In this document: piece after piece, positions 62,854 through 64,000 of the stretch
How the letters are laid out: each line of letters starts with the position of its first letter
How positions within the stretch are numbered: the first letter of the stretch is position 1
Assembly: GCF_021044755.1 (NCBI RefSeq)
Contig: NZ_JAJNOR010000004.1
Span: 1-64,000, forward strand
DNA: 64,000 nucleotides
Origin: Lientehia hominis
Lineage (GTDB): Bacteria; Bacillota; Clostridia; Lachnospirales; Lachnospiraceae
Direction: 5' to 3'
Position numbers and translations under genes: made by a program
The notes under the pieces: model-generated
What the model was told of the DNA's origin: nothing
The model's database searches: none
What the model saw: the letters and a program-made list of their open reading frames with translations, nothing else

Positions 62854-64000
62854 ATGAGGCACACCATTCGCTTTAAATATACGATGATCCTGGCAGGAGT
62901 AGTGGCTTCTGTGATATTAGCCAGCTGGATGTTTATCAATCTCTGCCTGGAGCCGTTTTATATGCAGAGCAAGCAGCGTACACTGATCCAGTCTCATGAA
63001 CAGCTGGAAAGCCAGCTTTCCAACGATGGGACGGTGACTGATGAGACAAAGATGTATTTGCGGAGAATCAAAGAGAATTACAATATTGAGATTTTTCTCT
63101 GGGATTCTTCTCAGAATGTGCTCTATTCTTCCAGTAATGCCGACGCGCTGAAAAATGGGAACGATCCATTGTCCTATATCTTGGGACGGCAGCAGACGGT
63201 GCAGCTTTTAAAATCCACCGATGAATATCAGATTAATAAGACATATGACAGCAATCTGGAGGCGTACTATATGGAGATGTTTTCCACCTATACGGGAGGG
63301 AGCTTTTCCATCATGAGAGTGCCGCTCCAGAGTATTGAAGAAACCGTGAATCTGGTGAACAGGTTTCATATTTATATCGCGCTGGGAGTCGCGTTCATCG
63401 GTATAGTGGCGGCCTGGTTTCTGACTAAGAACATGACGGCGCCGATCCTCCGCCTGTCTTCTCTGGCGGACAGGATGGCAAGATTGGATTTTACCGCGAA
63501 ATATGAGGGCGGGGATGACAATGAGATCGGAATACTGGGACGGAATATGAACCACATGTCGGAGCAGCTTGAAAAGACCATTCTGGAATTAAAGACTGCC
63601 AATCTGGAGCTTAAACGGGACATTGAACAGAAGACGAAAATAGATGAAATGCGTCAGGAATTTTTGTCCAACGTATCCCATGAGCTGAAAACTCCGATCG
63701 CCCTGGTGCAGGGATATGCGGAGGGACTTAAGGAAGGCATCAGCGACGACCCCGACAGTATGGAGTGGTACTGCGACGTGATCATTGATGAGGCCGCGAA
63801 GATGAACAATATGGTAAAGAAGCTCCTGACTCTGAACCAGATAGAAGCAGGCCGGGAACAGATTTCCATGGAGCATTTCGATCTGATCTCCATGATCGAG
63901 GGCGTGCTGAATTCTTACCGGATACTGATCGAGCAAAAGGAAGCGCAGGTTGAGCTTCATAGTCCTGAAAGTCTTTATATCTGGGCGGACGAGTATATGG
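62854..64000 (+). CDS. Sensor histidine kinase (partial, runs off the window)
   Basis: 382 codons are visible, starting MRHTIRFKYTMILAGVV directly after the regulator stop. The protein has a membrane helix (about 9-32), an extracytoplasmic sensor domain (about 33-170), a second helix (about 172-190), a HAMP linker (KNMTAPILRLSSLADRMARLD), a coiled coil, and a HisKA domain with phospho-acceptor His276 in SNVSHELKTP. The ATP-binding domain lies beyond the window end. It is the cognate kinase of the preceding regulator. Confidence 0.94.
   Translation, partial: MRHTIRFKYTMILAGVVASVILASWMFINLCLEPFYMQSKQRTLIQSHEQLESQLSNDGTVTDETKMYLRRIKENYNIEIFLWDSSQNVLYSSSNADALKNGNDPLSYILGRQQTVQLLKSTDEYQINKTYDSNLEAYYMEMFSTYTGGSFSIMRVPLQSIEETVNLVNRFHIYIALGVAFIGIVAAWFLTKNMTAPILRLSSLADRMARLDFTAKYEGGDDNEIGILGRNMNHMSEQLEKTILELKTANLELKRDIEQKTKIDEMRQEFLSNVSHELKTPIALVQGYAEGLKEGISDDPDSMEWYCDVIIDEAAKMNNMVKKLLTLNQIEAGREQISMEHFDLISMIEGVLNSYRILIEQKEAQVELHSPESLYIWADEYM

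Noticed and set aside
1..64000. CRISPR array, tRNA genes or complete insertion sequences
   Set aside because: No regular repeat-spacer array, cloverleaf or transposase gene was found on reading the intergenic regions on both strands.

Overview
The window comes from the chromosome of a Gram-positive anaerobe of the class Clostridia, most likely a Lachnospiraceae-type gut bacterium. This is inferred from the protein families and gene order, not from a database search. Supporting signs are AGGAGG-type ribosome binding sites, a PASTA-domain Ser/Thr kinase next to its PP2C phosphatase, ThiN, YugP-type metalloprotease, a fused 2-hydroxyacyl-CoA dehydratase activase, a PTS-like/EAL fusion and a small chorion-like Cys/Gly-rich protein. 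Most of the window is ordinary chromosomal housekeeping sequence. About 15 kb in the middle (17.3-32.3 kb) looks accessory.

Layout. 1-360: 3' end of a 23S rRNA gene, then a degenerate tandem repeat and a strong terminator, with no 5S gene in view. 423-8029: a sirtuin-like protein, hisH-hisF, ung, uppP, an LtaS-like sulfatase and a MATE exporter. 8068-12327 (minus): the fused activase. 12581-16681: a rhomboid-like protein, an EIIC-like/EAL protein and a TepA-like protease. 16739-17341: a hairpin-rich non-coding region. 17342-20301 (minus): MATE, MarR and LysR genes. 20451-26847: operon A (Ntn hydrolase lipoprotein, PaaK-like ligase, ABC exporter pair, SDR). 26985-32348: operon B (cyclophilin-like lipoprotein, amino-acid ABC importer, LysE exporter, second cyclophilin-like lipoprotein, PatB/MalY aminotransferase). 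32493-34262 (minus): Na/Pi transporter.

34.5-64 kb is dense and almost wholly on the plus strand: ftsK, murE, murF, priA, def, fmt, a zinc metallopeptidase, rsmB, rlmN, prpC, prkC, rsgA, rpe, thiN; then an ECF S component with pyridoxamine kinase, a TatD-linked radical SAM protein, maf, a Cof-type phosphatase, sbcD, sbcC and a PpiC lipoprotein; then the Cys/Gly-rich protein (minus), an Lrp regulator with a DUF5662 protein, and a two-component system cut by the window end. Many of these genes overlap by 4 to 8 bases, which implies translational coupling.

The best candidates for something undescribed are as follows. (1) A LysR-controlled two-operon system: an identical 23-bp element overlaps the -35 box of both operons, linking an Ntn amide hydrolase, an adenylate-forming enzyme, an SDR and an ABC exporter to an amino-acid importer, a LysE exporter and a C-S-lyase-type aminotransferase. 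(2) A structured intergenic element at 16807-17344 whose two end blocks recur at 19291-19412, so that the pair brackets the MATE-MarR cassette. (3) A four-unit, 11-bp-phased PHO-box-like array in front of the Na/Pi transporter. (4) A leader with two hairpins and a 17-codon ORF before the vitamin ECF transporter gene. (5) The 78-residue Cys/Gly-rich protein.
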